Origin: Polaromonas sp.
GTDB taxonomy: Bacteria; Pseudomonadota; Gammaproteobacteria; Burkholderiales; Burkholderiaceae_C
DNA: 64,000 nt
Assembly (NCBI GenBank): GCA_030655515.1
Contig: JAURVI010000043.1
Coordinates: forward strand, 1-64,000
Direction: 5' to 3'
In this document: positions 1-8,108 of the stretch, piece after piece
How positions within the stretch are numbered: the first letter of the stretch is position 1
How the letters are laid out: each line of letters begins with the position of its first letter
Made by a program: the position numbers and the translations under genes
Notes under the pieces: generated by a model
Databases searched by the model: none
What the model was told of the DNA's origin: nothing
What the model saw: only the letters and a program-made list of their open reading frames with translations

Positions 1-216
1 GACAAGGCGATGGCCGTGGCCAACAAGCTCGCCTCGGGCAGCCAGCAGGCGATCCGCTTCACCAAGCGCTCGCTCAACGGCTGGATGAACATGGCGCGCC
101 CGATTTTCGAGAGCTCGCTGGCCATGGAGATGCTGTGCTTCTTCGGCGAGGACGTACACGAAGGCGTGGCCGCAGTGCGCGAAAAGCGCACGCCAAAGTT
201 CCCCTCATCACGGTGA
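1..216 (+). CDS. Enoyl-CoA hydratase/isomerase family protein, C-terminal end
   Basis: Only the last 71 codons are in the window; the gene starts upstream. The visible part (AVANKLASGSQQAIRFTKRS, then a helical tail with a FGEDVHEGVAAVREKR segment) matches the C-terminal trimerisation helices of crotonase-fold enoyl-CoA hydratases. These hydrate or isomerise enoyl-CoA thioesters in the cytoplasm. The catalytic half is outside the window, so the exact reaction cannot be given. The gene ends convergently 36 bases from the end of a minus-strand acyl-CoA synthetase, and both probably belong to the CoA-thioester catabolic region that follows. Confidence 0.8.
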   Translation, partial: DKAMAVANKLASGSQQAIRFTKRSLNGWMNMARPIFESSLAMEMLCFFGEDVHEGVAAVREKRTPKFPSSR

Positions 217-252
217 TCCCTGGACTTGCTGCGGCCAAAGGCCGTGGCAGGA

Positions 253-1791
253 TCAAGCCGCAGCCTGCACGCGGCCTTCCTTGATCCAGACGCGCAATTC
301 GCGCTTGAGTATTTTCCCGGAGGGTCCCAAGGGCATCTCATCGATGAAATACACCTGACGCGGCGCCTTGTAAGCGGCGACATGCTGGCGGCAGTAATCG
401 ATGATCTCACCAGGCGTAGGCTTGTTGCCGGGCTTGACCACGATCACCGCCGCCGGTATCTCCCCTTTGACCGCATCGGCCACCCCGACCAGCGCGCAAA
501 CCGCGACCCCCGGATGCTTGTAGAGCAGGTCTTCCACTTCCAGCGGGTAGATGTTGTAACCGCCGGAGATGATCAGGTCTTTCTTGCGGTCGACGATGTA
601 AAGATAGCCTTCCGCGTCCACATAGCCGATATCGCCGCTCAGCCACCCCTTTGCCGTGAATGTCTTCGCCGTTGTCTCGAGGTCGCGCCAGTAGCCTTTG
701 CCTACGCAGTCGCCACTGATCCTGATTTCACCCCGCTCGCCGACCGCCACCGGTTTGCCATCGTCGTCCACGATGTCAATACTCGAACTGCCGATCGGCA
801 GCCCTGCGGAACCGAGGCGGCGCACCCCTATCGGCGGCTCGCCCGTGTTGTAGCCCGTTGACTCGGTCGCCCCATAGATCTGGGCCAGTCGGACACCGAA
901 CGATTCCTCGAACTGCTTGAGGATTTCCACCGGCACAGGCGCCCCGCCGGTCACCGCCAGCCGCAATGACGACAAGTCATCCCGTTTCGCATCAAACTCA
1001 TTGCATAGATAGACGAACATCGTTGGCGTGCCGGCGAAATAGCTCACCTTGTACCTCTTGATCGCGTCGAGCACCTTGCGCGTGTCCCAGCGCTCATGCA
1101 TGACCATGGTGGCCCCGGAAAAGACGCAGAGGTTCATCTTGGCCGTCGCGCCGAAATTATTGAATAGCGGCAAAACATCGAGAAACACTTCGGCGCCAAA
1201 GCGGAACCGGTTGTAGACCGTCATGTCCCTCAGGGTCGAGTACTGGCTGAGCTGCGAATGCATTGCCCCTTTTGGCAGACCCGTGGTGCCCGATGTGAAG
1301 AAAAGGTTGGAGGTATCGCCGGGCTCGCATTGGACGTCGGCAAACTGGTCTGAGGCCGCGGCGAACAGAGGCTCGAGCGCAGTGCCTCCCTCCAGGGCGC
1401 CGCCCCAAAGCAAAATATGCTTCAGGCTGTGACTCTCTGCCTGAACCGCCTTGGCGTAGGGAAAGGTGCTCTGATCCGTGATGATGACAGACATATCGGT
1501 GCGCGCGATGATCCCGCGGATCTCGGCGTCGCGGTACATCGCGCTCATCGGCGTCGGAATGGCGCCCAATTTCTGACAAGCCCAGTAAGCGCCAACCAGC
1601 AGCGGATTGCTCGGCAGATAAAGACCGACGGGGTCGCCCTTTTTCACGCCAAGGGAAGCCAGCACATTGGCAAGTCTCGCCGCCCTCCGGTTTAACTCGG
1701 CGTAGGTGATGGTCTCGGCATCGGTGATCAGAAACGGCTTGTTGCCGAATATCCGGACCGTCCGTGTCAACATCTCATTGAGACACTCCAT
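253..1791 (-). CDS. AMP-forming acyl-CoA synthetase (class I adenylate-forming)
   Basis: A 512-residue carboxylic acid-CoA ligase that activates an acid via an acyl-adenylate. It has the ATP P-loop TSGTTGLPKG (166-175), the YGATEST motif (306-312), the SGD motif around 386, the hinge DRKKDLI (401-407) and the C-terminal catalytic lysine in PSGKILKRE (about 493). Length and motifs fit the medium/long-chain or aryl-acid ligase group; the substrate cannot be read from sequence. The ATG is preceded by GAGGAG at good spacing. It points away from the next plus-strand synthetase, so the 200-base gap between them is a divergent promoter region. It could be a cyclohexane- or aryl-carboxylate ligase given the neighbouring dehydrogenases, but that is inference. 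Confidence 0.88.
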   Translation of the reverse strand: MECLNEMLTRTVRIFGNKPFLITDAETITYAELNRRAARLANVLASLGVKKGDPVGLYLPSNPLLVGAYWACQKLGAIPTPMSAMYRDAEIRGIIARTDMSVIITDQSTFPYAKAVQAESHSLKHILLWGGALEGGTALEPLFAAASDQFADVQCEPGDTSNLFFTSGTTGLPKGAMHSQLSQYSTLRDMTVYNRFRFGAEVFLDVLPLFNNFGATAKMNLCVFSGATMVMHERWDTRKVLDAIKRYKVSYFAGTPTMFVYLCNEFDAKRDDLSSLRLAVTGGAPVPVEILKQFEESFGVRLAQIYGATESTGYNTGEPPIGVRRLGSAGLPIGSSSIDIVDDDGKPVAVGERGEIRISGDCVGKGYWRDLETTAKTFTAKGWLSGDIGYVDAEGYLYIVDRKKDLIISGGYNIYPLEVEDLLYKHPGVAVCALVGVADAVKGEIPAAVIVVKPGNKPTPGEIIDYCRQHVAAYKAPRQVYFIDEMPLGPSGKILKRELRVWIKEGRVQAAA

Positions 1792-1872
1792 TTGTCATCT
1801 CCTCGTATCTATGGCTCTTCAGTGTGAAAATTCAGCAGCCCCAACGGCCCAAGGGCGATTATCGCCGGATGA

Positions 1873-1968
1873 CTCGGGTTCGACCGGACGCTTCCGATCC
1901 ATCGCTTGCATTTTTTCTCTATTGTGAATTAAACTCGCTATCGAGAATAAGACCCAGGGCGACAATGA
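1873..1968 (+). promoter_or_regulatory. Duplicated promoter-like element, copy 1
   Basis: A 96-base sequence that reappears without gaps at 10648-10743, with about 84 identical positions by my count. It holds a TTGCAT -35-like hexamer (1906-1911), a 17-base spacer and TTAAAC (1929-1934) as a possible -10, followed by the inverted repeat CTCG-CTAT-CGAG (1934-1945). The core from TTGCATTTTTTCTCTA to TATCGAGAATA is the best conserved part. It lies just upstream of the acyl-CoA synthetase that starts at 1994. The second copy lies upstream of a Bug receptor gene, so a shared regulator is likely; one of the two IclR proteins nearby is a candidate. Confidence 0.6.
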
Positions 1969-1993
1969 CTGCAACTGTAGAACAGGGGAATTC

Positions 1994-3991
1994 ATGAAGC
2001 AATCGTTGACAGACGGGGTGATCGTTTGGCGTCCCGACGAGAAGACCACGCGCGCAAGCAATCTGGCGGCTTTTCTAAGAAAAGTCGGCATCGAACGAGC
2101 CGACATGGAAGGATACGACGAGTTGGTCCGCCGAGCCGATGCCGATCCGAGCTGGTTCTGGAACGCAGTGGTGGAGTTCGGCGACGTGCGCTTTTACAAA
2201 CCCTACACGCAGATGCTCGACACCTCGCGCGGCATTGCCTGGGCAGAGTGGTGTGTCGCAGGAACCACGAACCTGGTGCTTAACTGTCTGGACAAGCATC
2301 GCGACGGGCCGCTTTGGCACAAAGCGGCCATTGTGTGGGAGGGCGAGGACGGCCAGCACAGGGAGTGGCGTTACGCCGAACTCGATGGCGAGACGAGTCG
2401 ACTGGCTGCGGCGCTGCGTAACCTGGGCTTTGGTCCGGGCGATGTGATCGGCTTGTATATGCCGATGATTCCGGAAGCGGCCGCTGCGCTGTTGGCAGTG
2501 ACCAAGATAGGCGGGATTCTTCTGCCGCTCTTTTCCGGTTTTGGCGCCAATGCCATCGCGGCGCGTCTCAATGATGGAGGAGCGACAGGGGTACTGACCA
2601 CCGAGGGAACGTGGCGGCGTGGCAAGCAAGTGCCGATGAAACCGACCCTTGACGCAGCGCTGGCGGATTCGCCCACTGTGCGTCACGTGATCGTGTGCGC
2701 CAACCTGGGCGCCACGGCAGCGATGAGTGAGGGCCGCGACCACTGGTGGCACGAAGTCTGTGCCGGCCAGCCGTCTCAGGCCCCGACCGAGCCGATGCCC
2801 GCGGGCGCCCCGGCATTTTTGGTCTATACCTCGGGGACGACCGGCAAGCCGAAGGGCACGGTGCATAGCCATTGCGGCTTTGCGATCAAGATGGCGCTGG
2901 ACATGGGCCTGTGCATCGACTATCGGCCTGATGACCGCATGATGTGGATGAGCGACATGGGCTGGATGGTGGGTCCGCTCTTGGTCGTGGCCACGACGAT
3001 GGCCGGCGGCACGATGGTGCTCGCCGAAGGAGCTCCGGACTACCCCGACGAAGGACGCTATTGGCGTCTGATCCAAGACAACGGCGTCACGCTCCTGGGC
3101 ATCGCACCGACGATCATCCGCAGCTTCATGCAAAACGGCGGCGCGGGGGTCGACGCCTTCGACCTCTCTCGGCTGCGGCTGACCGTCTCGACCGGCGAAG
3201 CCTGGACACCCGATGCCTGGCACTGGATGTTCGATAAGGTGTGCCACCAGCGCATCCCGATCCTGAACTACTCGGGCGGCACCGAAGTGGGCGGCGCGAT
3301 CCTGACCGGCACGCTGCTGCACCCCCTCAAGCCCTGCGCATTCGGCGGGTCCGTGCCCGGCATGGGCGCCGACGTCGTCGACGAGCAGGGCCGCTCCGTC
3401 GGTCCGGGCGGGGTCGGCGAATTGGTCTTGCGCCGGCCTTCTGTCGGCATGACGCGCGGACTTTGGCGCGACCCGGACCGCTACATCGAAAGCTATTGGA
3501 GCAAGCTGCCGGGCCTGTGGTGGCACGGCGACCGGGCGGCGATCGATGCAGACGGCTTCTGGTACATCCTGGGACGCTCCGACGACACGCTGAAAATCGC
3601 CGGCAAGCGCACCGGCCCTTCCGAAATCGAGGCACTGGCGATGGCCACCGGTCTGGTCGCGGAGGTGGCGGCCATCGGCGTGCCCGACGACATCAAGGGA
3701 GAGACGGTGGTGTTGGTGGCCGTGCCCCTGAACGCGCAAATCTCCCAGAACGAAATCCGCGCCCGGCTGGAGGAGGCTGTGGTGTCCGGACTGGGCACGC
3801 CGTTCCGGCCCAAAGCAGTGCTAATCACGTCCGAACTGCCCAAGACCCGCAGCATGAAAATCATGCGCCGCGTGGTGCGCGCAGCGGTGCTCGGCCAGGT
3901 GGCCGGGGATCTGTCGTCCCTGGTGAACCCCGAGTGCATCGACCACATTGCAGCCGCTGCAGCCGGGCTGCGACCTGCAAGCCAAGGGTAA
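1994..3991 (+). CDS. Acetyl/acetoacetyl-CoA synthetase-like AMP-forming ligase
   Basis: A 665-residue AMP-forming ligase with the N-terminal segment seen in acetyl-CoA and acetoacetyl-CoA synthetases (FWNAVVEFGDVRFYKPY, about 56-71). It also has the P-loop YTSGTTGKPKG (278-288) and the C-terminal ending TRSMKIMRR, where the catalytic lysine sits in a position normally written SGKIMRR; here Gly is replaced by Met. This group activates short-chain acids or 3-oxoacids in the cytoplasm. The ATG follows AGGGG at normal spacing and a duplicated promoter element. An SDR gene follows 53 bases downstream on the same strand, so the two are probably co-transcribed. Substrate unknown. Confidence 0.85.
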   Translation: MKQSLTDGVIVWRPDEKTTRASNLAAFLRKVGIERADMEGYDELVRRADADPSWFWNAVVEFGDVRFYKPYTQMLDTSRGIAWAEWCVAGTTNLVLNCLDKHRDGPLWHKAAIVWEGEDGQHREWRYAELDGETSRLAAALRNLGFGPGDVIGLYMPMIPEAAAALLAVTKIGGILLPLFSGFGANAIAARLNDGGATGVLTTEGTWRRGKQVPMKPTLDAALADSPTVRHVIVCANLGATAAMSEGRDHWWHEVCAGQPSQAPTEPMPAGAPAFLVYTSGTTGKPKGTVHSHCGFAIKMALDMGLCIDYRPDDRMMWMSDMGWMVGPLLVVATTMAGGTMVLAEGAPDYPDEGRYWRLIQDNGVTLLGIAPTIIRSFMQNGGAGVDAFDLSRLRLTVSTGEAWTPDAWHWMFDKVCHQRIPILNYSGGTEVGGAILTGTLLHPLKPCAFGGSVPGMGADVVDEQGRSVGPGGVGELVLRRPSVGMTRGLWRDPDRYIESYWSKLPGLWWHGDRAAIDADGFWYILGRSDDTLKIAGKRTGPSEIEALAMATGLVAEVAAIGVPDDIKGETVVLVAVPLNAQISQNEIRARLEEAVVSGLGTPFRPKAVLITSELPKTRSMKIMRRVVRAAVLGQVAGDLSSLVNPECIDHIAAAAAGLRPASQG

Positions 3992-4044
3992 GGCGAAGGG
4001 GCCCCTGCTCGCGCCGGATCCAACATCCATCGAAAGGATTTCCC

Positions 4045-4818
4045 ATGGAACATGGAACGCCCTCTCGCACTGCGATCATCGTCGGCGGCGCCGGTGGCAT
4101 TGGCGCTCAGATCGTGCGCAAACTGGCCGCGCGAGGCGACAACGTTGTGCTCGTCTACCGTTCTGCCGAGGACAAGGCCAAGCAGATCGCCGCCGAGATC
4201 GTTGCGCTCGGAGGTGTTTGCCTGACCTTGCGCGCCGACCTGACCTCGCCCGAGGAGACCGATGCGATGGTGCGATTCGCCCTTGAGCATTTCGGGCATA
4301 TCGACGTTCTCGTGAACACGCAGGGTGCCATCCATCAACTTGCGTTGTTCCACGAAGAGCCGCTGACCGACATGCGCCGCACCGTGGAGATCGAGCTGAT
4401 GAGCGTGATCCATGCCTGTCGCGCGGTCATTCCTGCGATGATCAAGCAGCGAGGCGGTCGCATCGTCACCATCGGGTCGGACTCGGGCAAGGTCGGCTCG
4501 ACGGCCGAGGCCGTCTCGGCAGCCTGTCGAGGCGGGGTGATCGCCCTGTCCAAGTCGCTTGCGCGGGAACTGGCACGCCACGACATCACCGTCAACGTCG
4601 TCTGCCCCGGCCCGACCGAAACGAGCCTGCTCGACCAGATGCGCAACGCCCCTGGCCTGACCGGCAAGTTGATGGACGCCATGGTGCGGGCCATTCCGAT
4701 GAGGCGGCCGGGACGGCCCGAAGAAGTGGCCGATGCGGCGGTCTTCCTCGTTTCCCCGCAAGCCTCTTACATCACCGGGCAGGCACTGAGCGTGAGCGGT
4801 GGCCTGACGATGAGTTGA
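4045..4818 (+). CDS. SDR-family protein (BadH-like) with altered catalytic residues
   Basis: A 257-residue short-chain dehydrogenase/reductase fold. The Rossmann motif GGAGGIG (14-20) and the PGP near 188-190 are intact, and overall it resembles 2-hydroxycyclohexanecarboxyl-CoA dehydrogenase (BadH) and 3-oxoacyl reductases. The catalytic YxxxK reads SAACR: Ser158 replaces Tyr and Arg162 replaces Lys. NNAG is NTQG (91-94). A serine is present at 145. The start ATG at 4045 follows AAAGGA; a longer frame runs upstream into the previous gene, but only this part is SDR. It may be a poor oxidoreductase, use different chemistry, or bind CoA esters without redox activity. It follows the acyl-CoA synthetase in the same direction. 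Confidence 0.85.
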   Translation: MEHGTPSRTAIIVGGAGGIGAQIVRKLAARGDNVVLVYRSAEDKAKQIAAEIVALGGVCLTLRADLTSPEETDAMVRFALEHFGHIDVLVNTQGAIHQLALFHEEPLTDMRRTVEIELMSVIHACRAVIPAMIKQRGGRIVTIGSDSGKVGSTAEAVSAACRGGVIALSKSLARELARHDITVNVVCPGPTETSLLDQMRNAPGLTGKLMDAMVRAIPMRRPGRPEEVADAAVFLVSPQASYITGQALSVSGGLTMS

Positions 4819-4855
4819 GCGCGGCAGGTCACATGTGGATCGAACCTGGTTTGCG

Positions 4856-5638
4856 TCAGGTGATGGATCGGGCGGACGACAGCCCACCATCCACCGTAAA
4901 AATGACACCCGATGTGTACGCCGAGCGCGGCGATGCCAGGAAAACGAACAAATCGGCAATTTCCTGCACCGTGGCTGCGCGTCCCAGCGGCAATTTGGCC
5001 AGCAATTCACCCGACCGTGTCTCATCGCCAAACTGCGCCTGGGCGCGGCTTTTGAAGATTTTTTCGATTCTCTCCGTGGCCACCGGTCCAGGGTTCACGC
5101 CCACGACCCTGATGCCGTCGCGCAAACTTTTGCCGCCCACGGCCCGGGTAAACGCCATCAACGCAGCATTGCCCGTGGTGCCCGCCACGTAGTCGAAGTC
5201 AAAGTTTTCTCCGCCGTTGCCGATGTTGTTGAGAATGACGCCGCGACCGCAACCGCGCATCAAGGCGTAAAAAGCACGGGTCATGTCGATGTACCCCATC
5301 ACTTTCAGGGCCCAACCCTCGCGCCAGCGCGACTCGTCCACTTCCCACAGGTTTCCCCCCGGAATGCTGCCTGCGTTGTTCACCAGAATCTCGATGTCTC
5401 CCGCCTCGTCCACGATGCGATGCACCGAACCGGCTTGCGTCATATCCAGGCTCAGAACGCGCACCGGCGTCCCGTGGCGCGCCACCAGCCCGTCAGCAAG
5501 CGCCCGCAGCTTTTCCGCCGACCGCGCCACCAGCGTCAGATGACATCCTTCCTGTGCGAACGCAGCGGCCAGTCCGGCGCCGATCCCCTGAGACGCACCG
5601 GTAATCAGTACTTTTTTCCCCGACAACCGCATGTCCAT
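4856..5638 (-). CDS. SDR-family oxidoreductase, divergent active site
   Basis: A 260-residue SDR with a clean NAD(P)-binding motif TGASQGIG (13-20) and NNAG (87-90). The catalytic region reads NNIGNGG...DYVAGTTGNAALMAF: Tyr150 is kept, but Thr154 stands where the catalytic Lys is expected and Asn137 where Ser is expected. Database proteins with a similar Y-AG-x-x-GNAAL pattern exist as I recall, so this may be a recognised divergent SDR subgroup; its reaction is unknown to me. The ATG follows GGAGA. It lies after livF on the same strand, with an 85-base gap that contains a dispersed repeat end, and may be the last gene of the importer operon. Confidence 0.82.
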   Translation of the reverse strand: MDMRLSGKKVLITGASQGIGAGLAAAFAQEGCHLTLVARSAEKLRALADGLVARHGTPVRVLSLDMTQAGSVHRIVDEAGDIEILVNNAGSIPGGNLWEVDESRWREGWALKVMGYIDMTRAFYALMRGCGRGVILNNIGNGGENFDFDYVAGTTGNAALMAFTRAVGGKSLRDGIRVVGVNPGPVATERIEKIFKSRAQAQFGDETRSGELLAKLPLGRAATVQEIADLFVFLASPRSAYTSGVIFTVDGGLSSARSIT

Positions 5639-5690
5639 GCCGCATCTCCGTATCTATTGATCTGGCCCCATGAATTCTCAATTTCCGCTC

Positions 5691-5714
5691 AGATAGCGTG
5701 CAACACTGCACTAG
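5691..5714 (-). repeat. Dispersed repeat end (CTAG family), copy A
   Basis: These 24 bases (ending GCAACACTGCACTAG) are identical to the right end of the long palindromic element at 39846-40010, and 19 of them recur at 62506-62524. Immediately after comes CTAGATACCCAAA twice in tandem (5711-5723 and 5724-5736). The second copy provides the TAG stop of livF, which suggests that the repeat arrived with a 13-base duplication of the end of that gene. Confidence 0.7.
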
Positions 5715-5723
5715 ATACCCAAA

Positions 5724-6446
5724 CTAGATACCCAAATAGGCGCGCTGCACCTCGACATTACTGGCCAAGTCCCGGGCCGGCGCCTCCAGCACAATGCGTC
5801 CCTGCTCAAGCACGTAGCCATAATCGGCGACGTCCAAAGCAATCTCGGCATTCTGTTCAACTAACAGCACATCGACGCCGGAGTCACGGATCTCGGAAAT
5901 CACGTGCGCGATGACCTGCACAATTGCGGGCGCAAGACCGATGGTGGGTTCGTCGAGCAGCATCACGCGCGGCGCGCTCATCAAAGCCCGCGCCACAGCG
6001 ACCATTTGCTGCTGCCCGCCGCTCAGCGAGCCCGCCTCCACGGAAAGCTTGGCTTTCAGGTCCGGAAAAAACGCCAGTACCCGTTCAAAATCCCGGGTGA
6101 CCGCGTCCGCGTCGCGACGGCAGTACGCTCCCATTTCCAAGTTCTCTCGGACGGTCATCGCGCCAAACAGCCGCCGACCCTCGGGCACAAGCGATATACC
6201 TCGGGGAACAATCTGATCGGGGTCAAGTCCGTTGATCTCCTGGCCGAACAATCGGACGGAGCCGCGCGTGGGTTTGAGCAAACCACAGACCGTCTTCATG
6301 AGGGTCGACTTTCCCGCGCCATTGGCACCGATGACCGTCACCACCTGTCCTTTTTTCACGCGCAGAGAAATGTCATGCAAGACAGGCACCTTGCCATAAC
6401 TGACCGAAACGTTCTTGAGCTCCAGGGAAATTTCGTCAGTGCTCAT
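5724..6446 (-). CDS. livF: Branched-chain amino acid-type ABC transporter ATP-binding protein
   Basis: A 240-residue ABC ATPase of the LivF type: Walker A GANGAGKST, signature LSGGQQQMV, Walker B VMLLDEPTIGL. It powers import together with LivG through the LivH/LivM channel at the inner membrane. The start at 6446 (MSTDEISLELKNV) overlaps the end of livG by 11 bases; an upstream extension of the frame runs through livG and is not coding. LIV-type systems in this bacterial group often carry aromatic or dicarboxylic acids rather than amino acids, so the substrate may be the acid used by the nearby CoA ligases. Confidence 0.92.
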   Translation of the reverse strand: MSTDEISLELKNVSVSYGKVPVLHDISLRVKKGQVVTVIGANGAGKSTLMKTVCGLLKPTRGSVRLFGQEINGLDPDQIVPRGISLVPEGRRLFGAMTVRENLEMGAYCRRDADAVTRDFERVLAFFPDLKAKLSVEAGSLSGGQQQMVAVARALMSAPRVMLLDEPTIGLAPAIVQVIAHVISEIRDSGVDVLLVEQNAEIALDVADYGYVLEQGRIVLEAPARDLASNVEVQRAYLGI

Positions 6447-7182
6447 GGCGTGCCCCCAAGTAAGCCGACACCACGCTCTCGTTCTGGCGGATTTCCTGCG
6501 GTGTGCCAGCGGCCAGCATCTGCCCGTGGTGCAAGACCACGATGCGCTCACACAGTTGCATGACCGCCTTCATGTTGTGTTCGACCAGCAAGATCGCGCA
6601 ACCGAACTGCCCGCGAATGCGCCGCAGCACATCCAGCGTGGCGTTCGCCTCGGTCTGGTTCAGACCGGTCAGCGGTTCATCCAGACACAGCACCCGTGGC
6701 CGGACCGCAAAGGCGATGGCAATGCTGACCAGCCGCTGCAAGCCATGCGGCAGGTTTCCGGCCACCTCGTCGAGATAAGCCTCCAGGCCGAGCATCGCCG
6801 CCGCCTCTTGCACGCGTGCCTCGCGCTCACCACGGCCAGCGCCCCGGAGCGCGCCAACAGCGCCCACCAGGATGTTGTCGCGCACGGTCATCGTGCGCAT
6901 CAGGCTGCCGTGCTGAAAAGTGCGAACCAACCCCTTGCGACTGATGCGGGTGGGGGACTGACCGGTCACGTCCTCGCCATCCATATACAAACGGCCAGAA
7001 GTCGGACGCACAAAACCGCTAATCAGATTGAAGGTCGTGCTTTTGCCCGCACCGTTCGGGCCGATCAACCCCAATATCTCCCCGGGTCGTATCTCGATAT
7101 CCAAATTGGATACAGCCACCAGTCCACCGTATTTTCGGGTCAAACCCTGGGTCTTGAGCAGGGGCGTCGCGCTCGCACTCAT
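6436..7182 (-). CDS. livG: Branched-chain amino acid-type ABC transporter ATP-binding protein
   Basis: A 248-residue LivG-type ABC ATPase: Walker A GPNGAGKST, the loose LivG signature LPHGLQRLVSIA, Walker B VLCLDEPLTGL, switch His in VEHNM. It pairs with LivF. The start at 7182 (MSASATPLLKTQGL) overlaps the livM stop by four bases, a sign of translational coupling. An upstream in-frame extension lies inside livM and was left out. Confidence 0.92.
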   Translation of the reverse strand: MSASATPLLKTQGLTRKYGGLVAVSNLDIEIRPGEILGLIGPNGAGKSTTFNLISGFVRPTSGRLYMDGEDVTGQSPTRISRKGLVRTFQHGSLMRTMTVRDNILVGAVGALRGAGRGEREARVQEAAAMLGLEAYLDEVAGNLPHGLQRLVSIAIAFAVRPRVLCLDEPLTGLNQTEANATLDVLRRIRGQFGCAILLVEHNMKAVMQLCERIVVLHHGQMLAAGTPQEIRQNESVVSAYLGARHEH

Positions 7183-8108
7183 GCCACGTGCTCCTGTGAA
7201 CGACGGCCAGGACGCAGCCGTGACAACAAGCCGACCACGCCTTTGGGTAGCAGCAGAACGGACAGAATGATCGCCAGACCGTAAAAAACATGCTCGCCCG
7301 CACCCAAGCCCAGCGCGACGCTGCTGAGCAAGACCAGCAAAACGGCGCCTGCCACCGGACCAAGAGGGCTGTCCTCGCCACCCACCTTCAGGTATGCGAG
7401 CGCGAAGGTAGACAGCAGAAAGCCGAAATCCCCGGGGCTGATGACGTTGTTGACGAAGGCCGACAGCCCCCCCGCGATGCCAGCGGCGAATGCGCCGATG
7501 CACAGGCACGCCACCTTCGTCAGATGCACGTTCACACCGACGGATTGCACCACCTGGTCATTGTCGCGAATGGCCACGAAACATTTGCCCAGGTGGGATT
7601 GCTCAATGGCATAAAGCGCGATCAACAAAACACCCACCAGCACGACAACAAACGTGATGTAGAACGCTTCCAGGTACTGAGGCGGAAAAATCCCCACCAT
7701 GCCCGAGTTTCCGCCCAACCATTGCACCTTGGTATAGACAAGGCGTACCACCTCCGTGAACGCGAAGCCGATCAATAAAAAATAAGGGCCTTTGGTTTTG
7801 AGCGTGACAAACCCGAAAACGAACCCTATCGCGGCGGCCACCACGCCACTGAGCAGCAACGCGACCGCGAACGGCCATTGCAAAATGGTCGTGGACACTC
7901 CCGCGCCATAGGCACCCAGGCCGACGAATGCCGCAGTCGCGAAATTGAGCTCGCCGATCAACAGCACAAAGCGCAGGCTGGCCGCCATCAACACGGCAAT
8001 GGCCATCCACATGACGAGGTTGGCGCTGTAGCCTGGCGCGACAGCCAGTGTCGCGATGCCCGCAACGACAACGGCCAGGCCGCTTTGGGACAAGACGCGC
8101 TTATCCAT
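7179..8108 (-). CDS. livM: Branched-chain amino acid-type ABC transporter permease
   Basis: A 309-residue hydrophobic protein of the LivM permease family, with many transmembrane helices and the typical stretch LIGELNFATAAFVGLGAYGAG (about 51-71) plus a conserved EVVRLVYTKV region. It forms the inner-membrane channel with LivH. It overlaps livH by 8 bases and livG by 4. The C-terminal RLRPGRRSQEH tail is cytoplasmic and basic. Confidence 0.92.
   Translation of the reverse strand: MDKRVLSQSGLAVVVAGIATLAVAPGYSANLVMWMAIAVLMAASLRFVLLIGELNFATAAFVGLGAYGAGVSTTILQWPFAVALLLSGVVAAAIGFVFGFVTLKTKGPYFLLIGFAFTEVVRLVYTKVQWLGGNSGMVGIFPPQYLEAFYITFVVVLVGVLLIALYAIEQSHLGKCFVAIRDNDQVVQSVGVNVHLTKVACLCIGAFAAGIAGGLSAFVNNVISPGDFGFLLSTFALAYLKVGGEDSPLGPVAGAVLLVLLSSVALGLGAGEHVFYGLAIILSVLLLPKGVVGLLSRLRPGRRSQEHVA

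Noticed and set aside
1819-2106. Minus-strand frames here and at 10597-10977 share a peptide (VLFSIASLIH...RKRPVEPE)
   Set aside because: The similarity is only the reverse translation of the duplicated promoter element; no start site or family supports a protein.
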